Shown here: one piece after another, positions 9,122 through 19,564 of the stretch
Layout: the number at the start of each line of letters is the position of its first letter
How positions within the stretch are numbered: the first letter of the stretch is position 1
From: Bemisia tabaci
Taxonomy: Eukaryota; Arthropoda; Insecta; Hemiptera; Aleyrodidae
NCBI RefSeq assembly: GCF_918797505.1
Contig: NC_092793.1
Span: forward strand, 70,427,660 to 70,491,659
Reading direction: 5' to 3'
DNA length: 64,000 bases
The notes under the pieces: model-generated
What the model saw: only the letters and a program-made list of their open reading frames with translations
Databases searched by the model: none
What the model was told of the DNA's origin: nothing
Position numbers and translations under genes: made by a program

Positions 9122-10083
9122 TTCATCGCATAATTTTTTTGACAAAATTAAACGCTCGGAGCTAGAGAAGAGCTGAGCACAAAGATAGAAGAAATTCAGA
9201 TGCTAAGACGAGGGCATCGGTGCAGAGGCTTCCTTTTCACTGCTCAGAGCGTAAATATTTTCTAAGAGGGTTCTCTTTCAAGATGCGCCGCCGCTGCGCT
9301 GAGTGCATGTATTTATAGGTGCGGAATCGGTCGGGAGGCTGTCGTCGTTTTCCATGCGGTAGGCTCTAAATTAGAGAGATGAGCGCTTCTGATTAGCCAT
9401 TATCAAACATGTTAATCGTCAAACAGCTCACGGCACGGTGGACACTCTCAGAGAAGGAGAAAACAAACAAGACGAGATGAGAATTACAAGAAATCCGCCC
9501 CGACGCCGCTCACTCACCTGTCTCTCACCAAAGATGTCTTACGTCCTCGAGAATAGATGCATCGAATTGTCTCCGCTGCACAGAAAAATTGACCAACTTT
9601 CGTATTAGACTTGAATAGCTTGAAATGGCTTTGACGGCTTGAATTTTTTTTGGTAACAACTGGGTATATTACGTATGTTTTAAAGCAAAAAAAATATGTA
9701 TTTTAAACCGCTGAAATCTGAAAAAATTGAAAATTTTCGACTTTTACTAATTTTTTAGGAGTCTAAATATATATGGTTCGATAAATTTGAATTTATTAAC
9801 CCAAGAATTTGATAGGTCTAATGTATATTTGGTGGAATTTTGATGCATTTTCGTCGAAACACGCGGGATATATGAAATAAAACGTGAAAATTCCCCAAAA
9901 TTTTCCGGAAAATGCGGCTGGAGGGGGGGGGGGTTGTTGGGGTCAGGAGGTAAAAATTGCCCAAAAACATGTTTTTAGGACCTCCTGAAAGGGTTTAGAC
10001 TATTAAATTCAAAATCCGTGAGGAGGGACGTTTTGGTGCCCTTACCCTGGGATACCCTTTCCCGCCGTTTCATTTACATTCAT
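9122..10083. other. Non-coding stretch
   Basis: Contains AT-rich sequence with a G run near 9921-9934 and no reading frame of interest. No repeat with a second copy was recognised. Confidence 0.5.
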
Positions 10084-10371
10084 AGATCGTATTCGATAGT
10101 GGTTCGATGGATAGTTTGGTTCATAACAATAGAACATAAGCTCAAACAAAAATTTTAGAATGTAAGTAGGAAAAGCTGAAAATGAGAAAATTCCTCCCAA
10201 TTTCACTTTTCATTGCCATTTTATATTCATAAGAAAAAAAAGAAGAAAAAAAAAACTGTCACAAGAAACCCGTTCCCTCAGATTACTCAATTGACGTTTG
10301 AGGCTATGTTTACATGTTGCAGGAATCAATATCGATACAATCTCACCTGTTTGATGTATCGAGTGCGATCC
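10084..10371. mobile_element. Family K MITE, copy 2
   Basis: Left end AGATCGTATTCGATAG and right end GAGTGCGATCC, with internal segments (TGGTTCGATGGAT, TTCACTTTTCATTGCCATT) shared with the K element at 3415-3685 in inverse order. AT flanks both ends, matching the duplication inferred from the family G empty site. An A-rich tract near 10230-10255 is an internal expansion. Confidence 0.75.
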
Positions 10372-11277
10372 ATATCGACTGTCAATTCATCGGACCGGTG
10401 ATTGGACGAGAGTTTGGCGACACTGGCGGCTCACTGCGCGGACCTGTCACATCAACGCGCGGATTACATCTGCGAATCAGGCGGAGGCCCGATGCCCCCC
10501 TCCCCCCCCATTAAGAAGGGGGTAGCGCGGGGTCTTGGCTATTTACAGTTTACAAGTGTTCATTTGTGAGGTAATTTGTGAAGGCGGATAATTGTTTCGC
10601 TTTTGCCTCTTGCCCGCGACGCGGAGATGCGATGCAAGATTCCCCATAGACCGAGCCTAGCTCAGTTCATATTTTTATGACTCATTTCTTACCGGCTGCC
10701 GAGCGGCATGTATGCCGATTAAAGCGCGTTCCCGCTTCGTTTTGAAAGGGTGGGGGGTGGCGTGGGGGGTAGACGCATTCGCTGCTTATCAGATGCATCC
10801 GTGCATAATCGATTCATTCACTGACGTTGCGTTGACACCCAGAAATAACCTCTCTGCTTTTGCACGGGACGATTCATACAGAGAAGCATGCGGACTTGGC
10901 CAAGGGGCCAAGACGATTTTGAGTCTTTGTAGACTAATTTTAAGAGTAAATTATAGGAGTACGATGCGGTGTTTATGCAGAGAAAGATAAGTAAGCGGTT
11001 TGGAATCAAAATGGAGAAAAGAGGGTTTGACGTTCCATTTTTCAATAAGGTCCAACAGAGAGAATTCTGACCCTAAGTCAAATTTTTGACTACTACTATT
11101 GGTGGCGTAGCGTAATACTAAATTGAATGGTAAGATACAGGCCTCTAAAAGTGTCAGATTCAGGAACCACGTCTAAATCTTAGAAGAAATCACGGAACGT
11201 CGTATAACGGAATGGAAAATTAAAAAATATTTTAGGCGTTGAATGCAAAATTTATCTTTCAGAGAGGAAACCACTGG
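10372..11277. other. Non-coding stretch
   Basis: GC-rich patches (10400-10520 and 10700-10780) sit in ordinary sequence. Short frames around 10712-11045 lack domains or splice context. I see nothing that can be called. Confidence 0.5.
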
Positions 11278-11445
11278 GGGAATTTTCTGAAATTTTTTGT
11301 TTTTAGTGATGTAAAATCATAAAGAATGTTCAGTAAAAGTTTCAAGGAATTACATACATTTGCTTTTATCATAATGAATGAAACGTCAGCGGAGATTTTG
11401 AGACACCGCAACCAAGAGATGTCCATCCTGCACCCAGCGTTTCAT
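11278..11445. repeat. Dispersed repeat family P, copy 1
   Basis: Shares AATTTTCTGAAATTTTT, TTCAGTAAAAGTTTCA and ACCGCAACCAAGA in the same order with 46023-46165. No ends or target duplications can be defined. In the second copy the segment runs directly into family I, so P and I are probably parts of one longer element. Confidence 0.6.
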
Positions 11446-11874
11446 TTGTGATTATAAACATAAAAAATCCACGAGTCCCTATAGTCAGAAAAAGCCGCAA
11501 AAATTCAGCTTTTAATTTTCGTCAAGTAACCTTCCCAAAGTCCCATCATCATCAAAGCAAAAGAATTAAACGGGATTTTATCTTTATGCGAGTAAAATTG
11601 CTGGGAGAACCATTGAAAAATAAGCTGCGAACAGCGAAGAAACATTCAATAAGAAATGACCACTGATGAACTTTAAGTCTACAGTAGCGAACGAATAACA
11701 TTATATTCAAACCTTCATCCACAATGTAATTTTGCTTGACGCCTGGTGGTCAAGGTCTGTTATCAGATCGAAATTTGGCAACCGAGAAAAAGTGACCGCG
11801 GCAAAGGATGAAGGGTGAAGGACAAAGTTGAAGGAAAACAGGGCTTTTCTCCTGGTAGGGCGGAGAAGTGGCGT

Positions 11875-12186
11875 CGCGTGCTTCGCGATACATCGATTGA
11901 GCCGTCCAGTGGCGTGGCGTGAATAGCGATGTATCGATTGTTATGCATTTAAACCTATGGCAAAGAATCGATCAGTAAGGTGTTCGCTGCGAGCACCCTG
12001 TCTATCGATCTTTTTCCCTAGGTTTAAATGGCGAATCAATCGATATATCGCAAAGTACGCCACGCCACCGGATCCGTCATTTTGACCCGTGGAAAAGGAT
12101 CGATTAACAGGATGTTGGCAATGACCACCTTAATCGATTCTTTACCATAGCTTCAAATCGGGGCGATCATTCACGCCTCGCGACTG
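11875..12186. mobile_element. Family C hAT MITE, outer copy interrupted by another family C copy
   Basis: The left end AAGTGGCGTCGCGTGCTTCG and the right end TTCACGCCTCGCGACTG are family C termini. The seven bases ggcggag abut both ends, fitting a 7-8-bp target duplication. Another family C copy (11907-12070) sits inside, about 32 bases from the left end. Removing it restores the standard family C order: terminal arm, ATCGATT segments, terminal arm. Confidence 0.8.
11907..12070. mobile_element. Family C hAT MITE, inner copy
   Basis: Ends are CAGTGGCGTGGCGTGAATAG and GTACGCCACGCCACCG. The flanks gagccgtc and gatccgtc match at 7 of 8 positions. The centre carries the family palindrome GGTGTTCGCTGCGAGCACC (one mismatch), between AATCGAT and ATCGATC segments. 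Length is 164 bp. Confidence 0.85.
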
Positions 12187-12737
12187 GGCGGAGGGGGGTG
12201 GTAGGGGGCAAACGGGCGACGGACATGCTAATCAATTTTGGAGTAAAGAAAACGGAGCGATCACTCTATCTTGATCGGAAGACGTGTGATGCCGTATCTA
12301 TGACGTGCTAATCAACCCCCTCGTTGACCAGGATGACGGAAGGGTGGTGCTCGGGGGGTCCGACTTGAGCACGCGCCCTGTCGCTTTTTACAGCTCTCGA
12401 GACCCGCTAAACACGCACGCTGTCTCCTTCCGACCGTCCCAATTACCATAAAAACTATGTTCATTAATATTTATAAATTGGAGAATGTGTTCCGAGTTGG
12501 GCTTATTGGTCGCGAATATACTGAATCTTGAATGCATTTTCTTCAACGCGCCAATCGCCTTCCACCGCCCTTCTAGCTTTTCTTGTACTTCTTTATTATA
12601 TTCAGGATTATTTATTTATTTATCCGATTTTATGGATTAATGCCAGCGACGTTAGTGAAACTACATTTGAATTTTCCTTTTAAGCGCTTCGTTGATTATA
12701 CGTGCTTACTATGCGTTTACTTTTTTTGCGCCCTTTA
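12187..12737. other. Non-coding stretch
   Basis: No reading frame, splice context or repeat recognised apart from G-rich patches around 12190-12210 and 12340-12360. Confidence 0.5.
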
Positions 12738-12968
12738 CACTGGAAAAAAAAAAAACACATTGGGTCTAGAGTCCAGACTCTTGAAAACATTGACAAGAAC
12801 AAAAACTCTTCATTCAATCGGATTTTTGCTTGAATCAAAACGAAATCCGCTTAAATTAGAAGGCTTGGTTCTTGATTTAAGCTAGATTCTGATTGAATCA
12901 AGAGTACTTTTTCTTGTCGATGTTTTTAAGAGTCTGGACTCTAGATCCAATGAGTTTTTTTCCCAGTG
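12738..12968. mobile_element. Family A palindromic MITE, copy 4
   Basis: CACTGG followed by about 12 A on the left, TTTTTTTCCCAGTG on the right, 231 bp. The right flank begins AC. The left flank can be read as AC if the first C of the element has been lost; otherwise the flanks do not match. Confidence 0.85.
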
Positions 12969-13021
12969 ACTTCAAATCTGCCCTCTATATAACAGATCGC
13001 TAATACTGCAGTGATGGAGAA

Positions 13022-13285
13022 TTTGCACAGAAAAATTGTATTGCTTCATCTGAGAGTGCGTTATGAGGTGAGTTCGCAATATTTTTCATATTTTTTTTTC
13101 GGACCTGGGAAATTGTAGAAAAATAGATTTAAAAGTGAGACTATTTGCCTCCTTGTGACGTCATCTGGCGGCATTTTCCATATAAAAACATGTATTTTAG
13201 TAGATTAGGTTATTTTGTCATATTTTCACCAATAATTGTCCAATTTAGAAACCAAGGATATCCTCGTACTCAGTTTTCCTAGCAG
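13022..13285. repeat. Dispersed repeat family I, copy 1
   Basis: Shares with 14275-14545 the ordered motifs GAGAGTGCG, TGACGTCATCTG, GGCATTTTCCA, ACATGTATTTTAG, AGATT, TTATTTTGTCATATT and GGATATCCTC. A third, shorter copy is at 46166-46345. No terminal structure is visible. Confidence 0.7.
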
Positions 13286-13588
13286 TACCATTTTGAAGAT
13301 GAAATTCACAAAATTTAAGACACCTGCAAATTCTCTATTCAAAAGGGCCAAGCTATCGCGGAATTTTAGAAGATCTCGGTGAAAATGTTTCACCCACGAA
13401 ACCTGTCTGTGTTCGCCTGATAACCGACAAGAAATCGCAATTTGAACTGTTTCACAAATTAACTTCGGAATTTGCAAAAGCCAAAAACCAGTTTTGACGA
13501 CCCGGACATTTACTGTCTCCTTCGACGATAAACTATAACTCCAAGAGTTGAAAATGAGCCTAGTGATTTTCAACATTGCCTTCATCAG

Positions 13589-13768
13589 CAGCACTATGAA
13601 GAGACTTATGAAGACATCTACTATGAATACAGCCCCGATGAGATGTACAGGTGGTTGTGCTGGCCAAGGGCTCAAACCGACATTGCACATGGAACAGCCT
13701 TTTGCCCGGAAGACCCGAGCCTCAGCGTTGCCCGCCTTAATAAAACAAACCCAAAAATCGTACAAACT
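13589..13768 (+). CDS. Exon-like fragment resembling a class B GPCR hormone-receptor domain
   Basis: A forward-strand open stretch of 60 codons follows a possible splice acceptor (TTCATCAG at 13581-13588) and ends at a TGA; a possible donor GTACAA lies at 13760. The translation includes SPDEMYRWLCWPRAQTD and then AFCPEDPS. In class B (secretin-type) receptors the N-terminal hormone-binding domain has the spacing C-P-x6-L-C-W-(13)-C-P; here that spacing is kept (14 residues in the second gap), but the first cysteine position holds serine encoded AGC, one base from TGC, and the conserved tryptophan is absent. A histidine-cysteine about 24 residues earlier could be the first domain cysteine if the exon starts further upstream. 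It could be a diverged or dead exon, or chance. No other receptor exon was found nearby. Confidence 0.28.
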
Positions 13769-14274
13769 TGATGTACGACAGGAGTATCCATGATTTTCAG
13801 TCCTCTGCGGCAACGTAGATTATGTTTATTATGTTTACCGGGGCAATTACGAATTTATGAATGCATTCGTATGGTTCGGATCACGAGCAGCAAGCAACTC
13901 TGCTTATGAGGTAACATTACCCGAGCGGAGATGCTAATCTTTATTATATTATAATATAATTAAAATAATATCGGGCTCGGTCGGCCTGTGTGTTGCCTAT
14001 TTCGTGCCCACATTGGTGAGCTTGTTACGAGGATAAAAATATTTAATAAATTCCTGTGCCAGCCCATTCATGGGTCCAATGCACACTTAGTCCATGCCTC
14101 CGAGTGAAAAAACTCCGATCCAGATAGCTCACTCCCAAGGTCCCTCTCCCTTTGCTCTCGAGTGACGTGAAGTATTCTTCGCAGTATATTAATTTTGCTT
14201 TTCACTGGATACCGGCTTCAACAAACATTGGTCATAACAACATCGAAAAGACCCGCTAATTTAGTTCAAAGCCA
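13769..14274. other. Non-coding stretch
   Basis: Contains a short AT palindrome (13939-13970) and no reading frame or repeat of note. Confidence 0.5.
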
Positions 14275-14545
14275 ATAAAGAATTCACACGCAAATTTTTT
14301 ATTACTCCATCTCAGAGTGCTTAAAGAGCTGATTTCGTAGTATAGTTTATAGTGTTTCCTAATGTGAGAAATAGTATAAAAAATATTGAAAAATGAGAAA
14401 ATGCACCGCCTAGTGACGTCATCTGATGGCATTTCCAATTTAAACACATGTATTTTAGCAGATTCAGTTATTTTGTCATATTCGCTCCAATTGTTATTTT
14501 TATGAACCGAGGGTATCCTCAAGTTCATTTCACTCTGTAGTTTTC
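14275..14545. repeat. Dispersed repeat family I, copy 2
   Basis: Same order of motifs as at 13022-13285: CAGAGTGCTTA, GTGACGTCATCTGATGGC, ACATGTATTTTAGCAG, TTATTTTGTCATATTCG and GGGTATCCTC. Divergence from copy 1 is moderate, with small indels. Confidence 0.7.
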
Positions 14546-14883
14546 GCTTGCACACGAAACGCATTAAATTTTAGAAACCTGCAAATTCTCAATGGTGGTG
14601 GTCAAAAGCCCATAAATGGTCTCAATACACACTATTTAACCTTAATTTTAATAGCGAGGAATATCTCTCCTCTAAGGTGTTACTGACCCATTGTTAAAAG
14701 CACCTTTAAATAAACGTATTCACCAACCAACCAAACCGATATGTAGTCAAGTGGACGTGACTGATCTCGTTAAACTTCAAATCAACAGTAATATCTTCAA
14801 CGAAGATAATGAAGAACTAGTCTACGAGCTCTGAAAATTTATATAAAACTAAAAACTTGAACTGAAGCATCGTGTTACCCCCG

Positions 14884-15116
14884 CACCGGAAAAAAAAACA
14901 CACTGGATCTAGAGTCCAGACTCTTAAAAACATCGACAAGAAAAAAAAAACTCTTGATTTAATCAGATTTAAGCTTAAATTAAGAACCAAGTCTCTTAAT
15001 CTGAGCGGATTTCCTTTTGATTTGAGCTTAAACCTGCTTGAATCAAAGATTCCTTTTTCATGTCAATGTTTTCAAGAGTCTGGACTCTAGATCCCATGTG
15101 TTTTTTTTTTCCAGTG
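14884..15116. mobile_element. Family A palindromic MITE, copy 5
   Basis: CACCGG plus an A run on the left and TTTTTTCCAGTG on the right, 233 bp, flanked by CG on both sides. One substitution in the left terminus (CACCGG for CACTGG). Confidence 0.9.
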
Positions 15117-15378
15117 CGCTTCACGCCGCTTTTGGTGTGAATGTTCTCATTTGATTTTATGGATTTCAGCATTTTTTCTGCTCATTGCGGTACGTCGTTA
15201 CTCGTCACGTCAATGCAGTCGCTTTTGGTGTGGATGACCCAATGCCAGCCCTAATGCAGTTTACTCCTATATAGTTCTTATGTCTTTTGATCAATTGTCG
15301 GAATGTTTGGCTGTTCTTTGCGTTACATACAGAATTAATCCCTATCTGATAAGTCCGTAGTGTGGCAGTGGTGATTCT

Positions 15379-15476
15379 AGCAAGTTGGCAACACTATCAA
15401 TACTCCATTTAAAACTCATTGAATCGATTGTTTAACATACATTTAAATGGAGAAAAACAGTGTTGCCAGCTTCCAT
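15379..15476. mobile_element. Small inverted-repeat element, family N (about 98 bp)
   Basis: Left arm CAAGTTGGCAACACTATC with ACTCCATTTAAA, right arm CATTTAAATGGAG with ACAGTGTTGCCAGCTT, an imperfect inverse. The GTTGCCAAC-type end is a short common motif, and no duplication is visible. Confidence 0.5.
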
Positions 15477-15894
15477 GAACTATTGCTCAGAGGCGTGTGC
15501 AGGGTGGCAAAATTACATGAAAAATAAAATCTCGAAATTTCACGTAAAATATTTCACGAAATTTCAGAAATTTATTGAAGATATTGGAAAAGAACCAGTT
15601 CCTTTCCATGTTTCGCAAAATGGACAAATTGCGATTTTCTTCTATTTTTGTGTATTCGAGTGCGGGCTGCATATTCACGCCCCTGATGGAAGATAAAGAA
15701 TATTTCACAGTCTCGTGAAATTTCATGAAATATTTCACTGAAATTTCTATTCTTGCATTTCTTTCTTAGTGCAGTTAAGCGAAACGTGCTTGCTAGATAC
15801 AAGTTTCGACCCACAAAGTTTTGGCCGTAAGGTGTCTCCTATCGCTGGTGGCTCGGCATTTCAAGTAAAGTTTACATAGCCCTACAAAGGGCTG

Positions 15895-15985
15895 AAATCT
15901 TATTAATCTTAATATCTCAATATATCTTATCTTAATCTTATTAAATCCTATTATCTTATCTTATATATCTTAATCTTATTCTTTT
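15895..15985. repeat. Low-complexity TATCTTAATCTTAT-type repeat
   Basis: Degenerate iterations of CTTATTAATC, TATCTTA and TTAATCTTATT over about 90 bases. Confidence 0.75.
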
Positions 15986-16079
15986 CCCTCTTTTTCACCC
16001 TCTAGCTGACAAAAAAAAAAATCTTTCTTACGTTTCATGCCACCGTGAGCGTGTGAGATGTTTCCTGAAATTATTTTTG

Positions 16080-16380
16080 GTCTGCTCCAATGTGAAAATA
16101 TCCTCGTGTGAGGCGGGCCGAGCGCGGCGATGCGGCGTTGGACACATAGGCGGTTCCGTGAGTTGGGCGACGCGGACAAACTACCCGCGATATCCTTTGT
16201 CCAGGTGTTGTCTTCAGCTCTGAAACGGACGAGGAGCGAGTCTTATGAGTTGCAGCGCAGAGGTGCTTTGAGCCAAAGGTCCAAGCTCTGTATCCGCAGC
16301 TAACACTTGTAATTTTATATTACAGTAATTGCGGGGTCCGATCCTCATAAATCTTCGGCTAGTTGCCCTCGAGCCTCACT
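16080..16380. other. GC- and CpG-rich non-coding block, left part
   Basis: CpG-dense sequence (for example GGGCCGAGCGCGGCGATGCG near 16116) in contrast to the AT-rich surroundings. It is split from a similar block on the right by the family E insertion. It might mark a promoter region, but there is no TATA, initiator or downstream exon I can support. Confidence 0.35.
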
Positions 16381-16381
16381 T

Positions 16382-16503
16382 GGACGTATTTCTGCCCGAC
16401 GGAACTATGTGCATTGTGACGTGAGCCCTGTTATGCGTGTATTCTTATGGGTCTCAGGGCTCATGTTTTAATGCACTTAGTTCCGCCTGGCAGAAATACG
16501 TCC
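16382..16503. mobile_element. Family E palindromic MITE, copy 1
   Basis: Ends GGACGTATTTCTGCC and GGCAGAAATACGTCC, inner arms ACTATGTGCATTGTGACG and ATGCACTTAGTTCC. Length is 122 bp. ACTT flanks both sides, a 4-bp target duplication. The loop contains GTCTCAGGGCTCATG opposite ACGTGAGCCCTG, so nearly the whole element folds on itself. Confidence 0.85.
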
Positions 16504-16860
16504 ACTTGTCCAATCCAGAGACGTGATGTTGTCCAGATATTAACTCGTGAGCCGTCCGGGGTCCGCTCTTCAGTCGTGTCCGCGGTTCTACCGCTTCGGA
16601 AGATCGCGACCGAGTGTGTGGAATAAGTCGGTTGTGCCGCGCGTTATTCTGTAGGGCCGGGCTTTGATTATTTTAGGGGATCGTTTCCGTTGAAATTCGT
16701 CGCAGCTAATTACCGATTACTCGCTTATTTTCGGTGGGCGGTCTCTCTGTCCAAACATTTACCTACCCACGCCGCGCGCCGCGCGCCGCGGCCGGCCGGA
16801 CGAGAGGCCGAGGTGGATCAAAGTTGGCAGTTTCAACGGTCAAGCTCATGAGCCGCTCGC
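16504..16860. other. GC- and CpG-rich non-coding block, right part
   Basis: Continues the CpG-dense sequence, ending in CGCCGCGCGCCGCGCGCCGC-type repeats near 16770-16800. No gene start is supported. Confidence 0.35.
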
Positions 16861-16904
16861 TCGCGCTCCATCCAGATTTTATCAGCAATTAGATGCTTAA
16901 ATAC

Positions 16905-17055
16905 ATCAATTTCCCCATGTTCCCTTATTATTTTATCAAATATCCTGTTTTATACTTACCAGTCCCGATGCACCTCGAGTTATCCCATTACATTCCAACT
17001 TATCCCGTTTTATCAAGATTTATCCTGATTTTTATCGTTTTATCCCGGAATTTGA
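16905..17055. repeat. Degenerate TTATCCC-type low-complexity repeat
   Basis: Irregular recurrences of TTATCCCGTTTTATC and shorter TTATCC variants at 10-40 base intervals. It reads as an open frame over 65 codons only because of the biased composition. Confidence 0.55.
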
Positions 17056-17397
17056 ATTTCCCGGAGTTTTTCGATGACTTTTCTGATTGATTAATCAAAC
17101 GACCAATGACTAGGCAAATCGACATAAGCGTACACACAAAAAAGGCTTATATTTTTTTAGCAACAACAACAGAGGGGTTCTCAGCATCCGCACTTGCTGC
17201 CTCTAAATAAGGCTCATGTAACAATGCCTTTTCCAACATATCCCAGAGCAGCATGAAAGATTCTCGGAAAAAATAGATTTAAAAGCGAAAAAAAGCAGTA
17301 TTTTAGCAACTTGAGTCATTTATGAGTATAAAATAGAGGACACGACTGCTCATCACTTTAGAGTAAAAGCCAATGACATTAGTTACGATTATAACCA

Positions 17398-17590
17398 TGG
17401 GGTCGTCCCTGAATTACGTAACGCTCCGTAACGCTAACGTAACGGAAGGTCGAGGAAAGCATTACGTGCGTACATTTTTTTGCGTGCGTTAAAGGATAGA
17501 GACCCACGTCACAAAAGCGCTACAATGGGACGGGGGGGGGGGGGGTCAAAAATGCCAAAAAAGTGTGTTGTATAATTTAGGGACGGCTCT
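17398..17590. mobile_element. Inverted-repeat element with GGTCGTCCCTGAATTACG ends
   Basis: Left end GGGGTCGTCCCTGAATTACG, right end GTATAATTTAGGGACGGCTC, inverses with a few changes. The interior includes a TAACG-rich segment and a run of about 14 G. Elements with this type of end are widespread in insects, but I cannot assign a superfamily since no duplication is readable. Confidence 0.6.
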
Positions 17591-18033
17591 CAATAAGGAG
17601 GGCAACTGGCTTATTTTATTGAATTGTCTCAAAATTACGTCAATGTTTCTCACATTCTGTGTGAGCTCGATCACGTCGATCTCGTGATCATAATTTTGGG
17701 ACAGATGCTACTCGGAACAGGGGGCAGTGCGTGAGAGTGGATCGTTAAACGTTTTTCAAGCCGATTCCAAACGCAACTTGTGTAGCACGAGCAATTTAAC
17801 TTTGTTCCGGCGCAAGTTCTTCTTTTCGCATTTTTCTTTCTTCATTATCCAAATTCTGTGAAATAATTACCCATGAAGTAGAAGCTACTCTTACCCACAT
17901 TACTGCGTAGCGGACGGATAAAAGTAGCAAAAATCTGACCTCAACAAATGTAACGCAAATCCGTACAACGCAAAGTGCCCCACCCGGTGCAAAAATCAGG
18001 CAAGGACAAACAAAAACTAGTGAAGTTGAATGA

Positions 18034-18262
18034 ATATCGATGGTGAAACTGCAGGAATTCTATCTCGGTTTACGGCAATTGCCGTATGGGAAATTACCAT
18101 ACGTTATTTCTTGAGAACGTCGGTGATTTTTTTCTCAGTGTGAAATATTTTCAGTAAAAATTCCGAGCCATGATGTTGGTTTGGTCTCCTCTTAAAAATA
18201 AATTAGCTTTTGAAACACATCAACCGAGATACACATTCTTGCAGTTTCTACCATCAAATATG
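18034..18262. mobile_element. Family O inverted-repeat MITE (229 bp)
   Basis: The left arm reads ATCGATGGTGAAACTGCAGG with TCTATCTCGGTT; the right arm is AACCGAGATACACATTC with TTGCAGTTTCTACCATCAAA, an imperfect inverse over about 40 bases. No duplication is clear. Confidence 0.65.
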
Positions 18263-18547
18263 TGTTCAAGTATCGAACTTGAGCATCATTCACGTGAGTT
18301 AACAAAATTACAATAATTTTATAGTTAGAAGTAGTTTCGATACCCCTCAATCCCTCCCCCTCTCTGCCTTTCGCATGCCTATAAAACTAATTTATTGTCT
18401 TTACATCGTTGTGCGGAAGGCGCATTTGACTACAAATATTGTACTTTCCTGTGAAATTATTATTCAATTAATGGCTACTCAACGACGGAACGACTGTGTC
18501 TGTATTTTTTTCAAAATCTCCGGTCTTATTGTATATTTTTTTACGAT

Positions 18548-18783
18548 CACTGGAAAAAAAAAACACATTGGATCTAGAGTCCAGACTCTTAAAAATATCG
18601 ACAAGAAAAAGTACTCTTGATTCAATCGGATTTTTGCTTAAATCAAGAACCAATTAGCCTCATAATTTGAGCGGATTTCCTTTTGATTTAAGCTTAAATC
18701 TGATTGAATCAAGAGTTTTTTTTTTCTTGTCAATGTTTTCAAGAGTCTGGACTCTAGATCCAATGTGGTTTTTTTTTCCAGTG
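18548..18783. mobile_element. Family A palindromic MITE, copy 6
   Basis: CACTGGAAAAAAAAAACACA on the left and TTTTTTTTCCAGTG on the right, 236 bp, the longest copy. AT flanks both ends. The central spacer is inverted relative to copies 2, 3 and 7: the segment near AAGAACCAATTAGCCTC runs the other way. Confidence 0.9.
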
Positions 18784-19560
18784 ATAGGTAGATCAGAATT
18801 TTTGCTTGAAATTTTTGCTTGAAATTCTTCAAATCTAGAAGAAAATGCTTGGAAATTTTCAAGAATATGTGTCGATTGGTTTTTTTTTTTTTTTATCGAA
18901 AAGTGAAGTTAGAGAGGAAGTCTACAATGTTGCAGACAAGAAGTGTAAGTATATATAAGTCACGAACTTAATAAGTCAGGCTTACTTCGTATTCCTGTCA
19001 GTCGGTAGTAATGCACGGAGAGTTGTTTAGTTGCGTTAACTCAGCATCAGTTAAAGCTGTTTGCGAAAGATGCGTGGAAATTAAGACGTATCAGTGCTGA
19101 CCGATCTTGACTCATCAGGGCATTGAAGTCTCTCTCATTGAAAAGTATATATATTTACACTTTCTTATTTTGACTCTCGCAAGATAACAATCATGCACCG
19201 TGAAAAAACACGCACCACTACAAGATGAATTTCATTTCTCGTTCGCGCAATGATTATACACATAAATCCATGAATGTCATGCGCTGAGTGAAAATTTCTT
19301 TTCCTAGTTGAAAGTTTTTGCGAGCAAATGTGCATAAATCATCAAGTACCAACTTTTCCTTTCTCTATAGTTCGAGCTTTAAATGTTCATTTTGCCTTTG
19401 TAAATGCCTTGCAATCTCTTTCACCGTGGAAACACGGCGATTGGATAAATCATTGCATTACGATTTGTTTAACTTCTTAATTATAGGACGTATTAACCTC
19501 TGAGCATTTTCTTCAAAACTTGATGATCTGTATCATAGAGTAGTCTGTAGTGATCATGGA
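18784..19560. other. Non-coding stretch
   Basis: AT-rich sequence with a T run near 18878-18893. No frame, RNA gene or repeat copy was recognised. Confidence 0.5.
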
Positions 19561-19564
19561 GGTT

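Noticed and set aside
8890..9133. Matching peptides on both strands (also near 47.4-47.7 kb and 58.5-59.0 kb) as a conserved small protein family
   Set aside because: They are translations of the two arms of the palindromic family A element.
13226..13813. Reverse-strand open frame of 195 codons
   Set aside because: Its 3' half runs through repeat family I, and the better coding signal in its 5' half is on the opposite strand (13589-13768).
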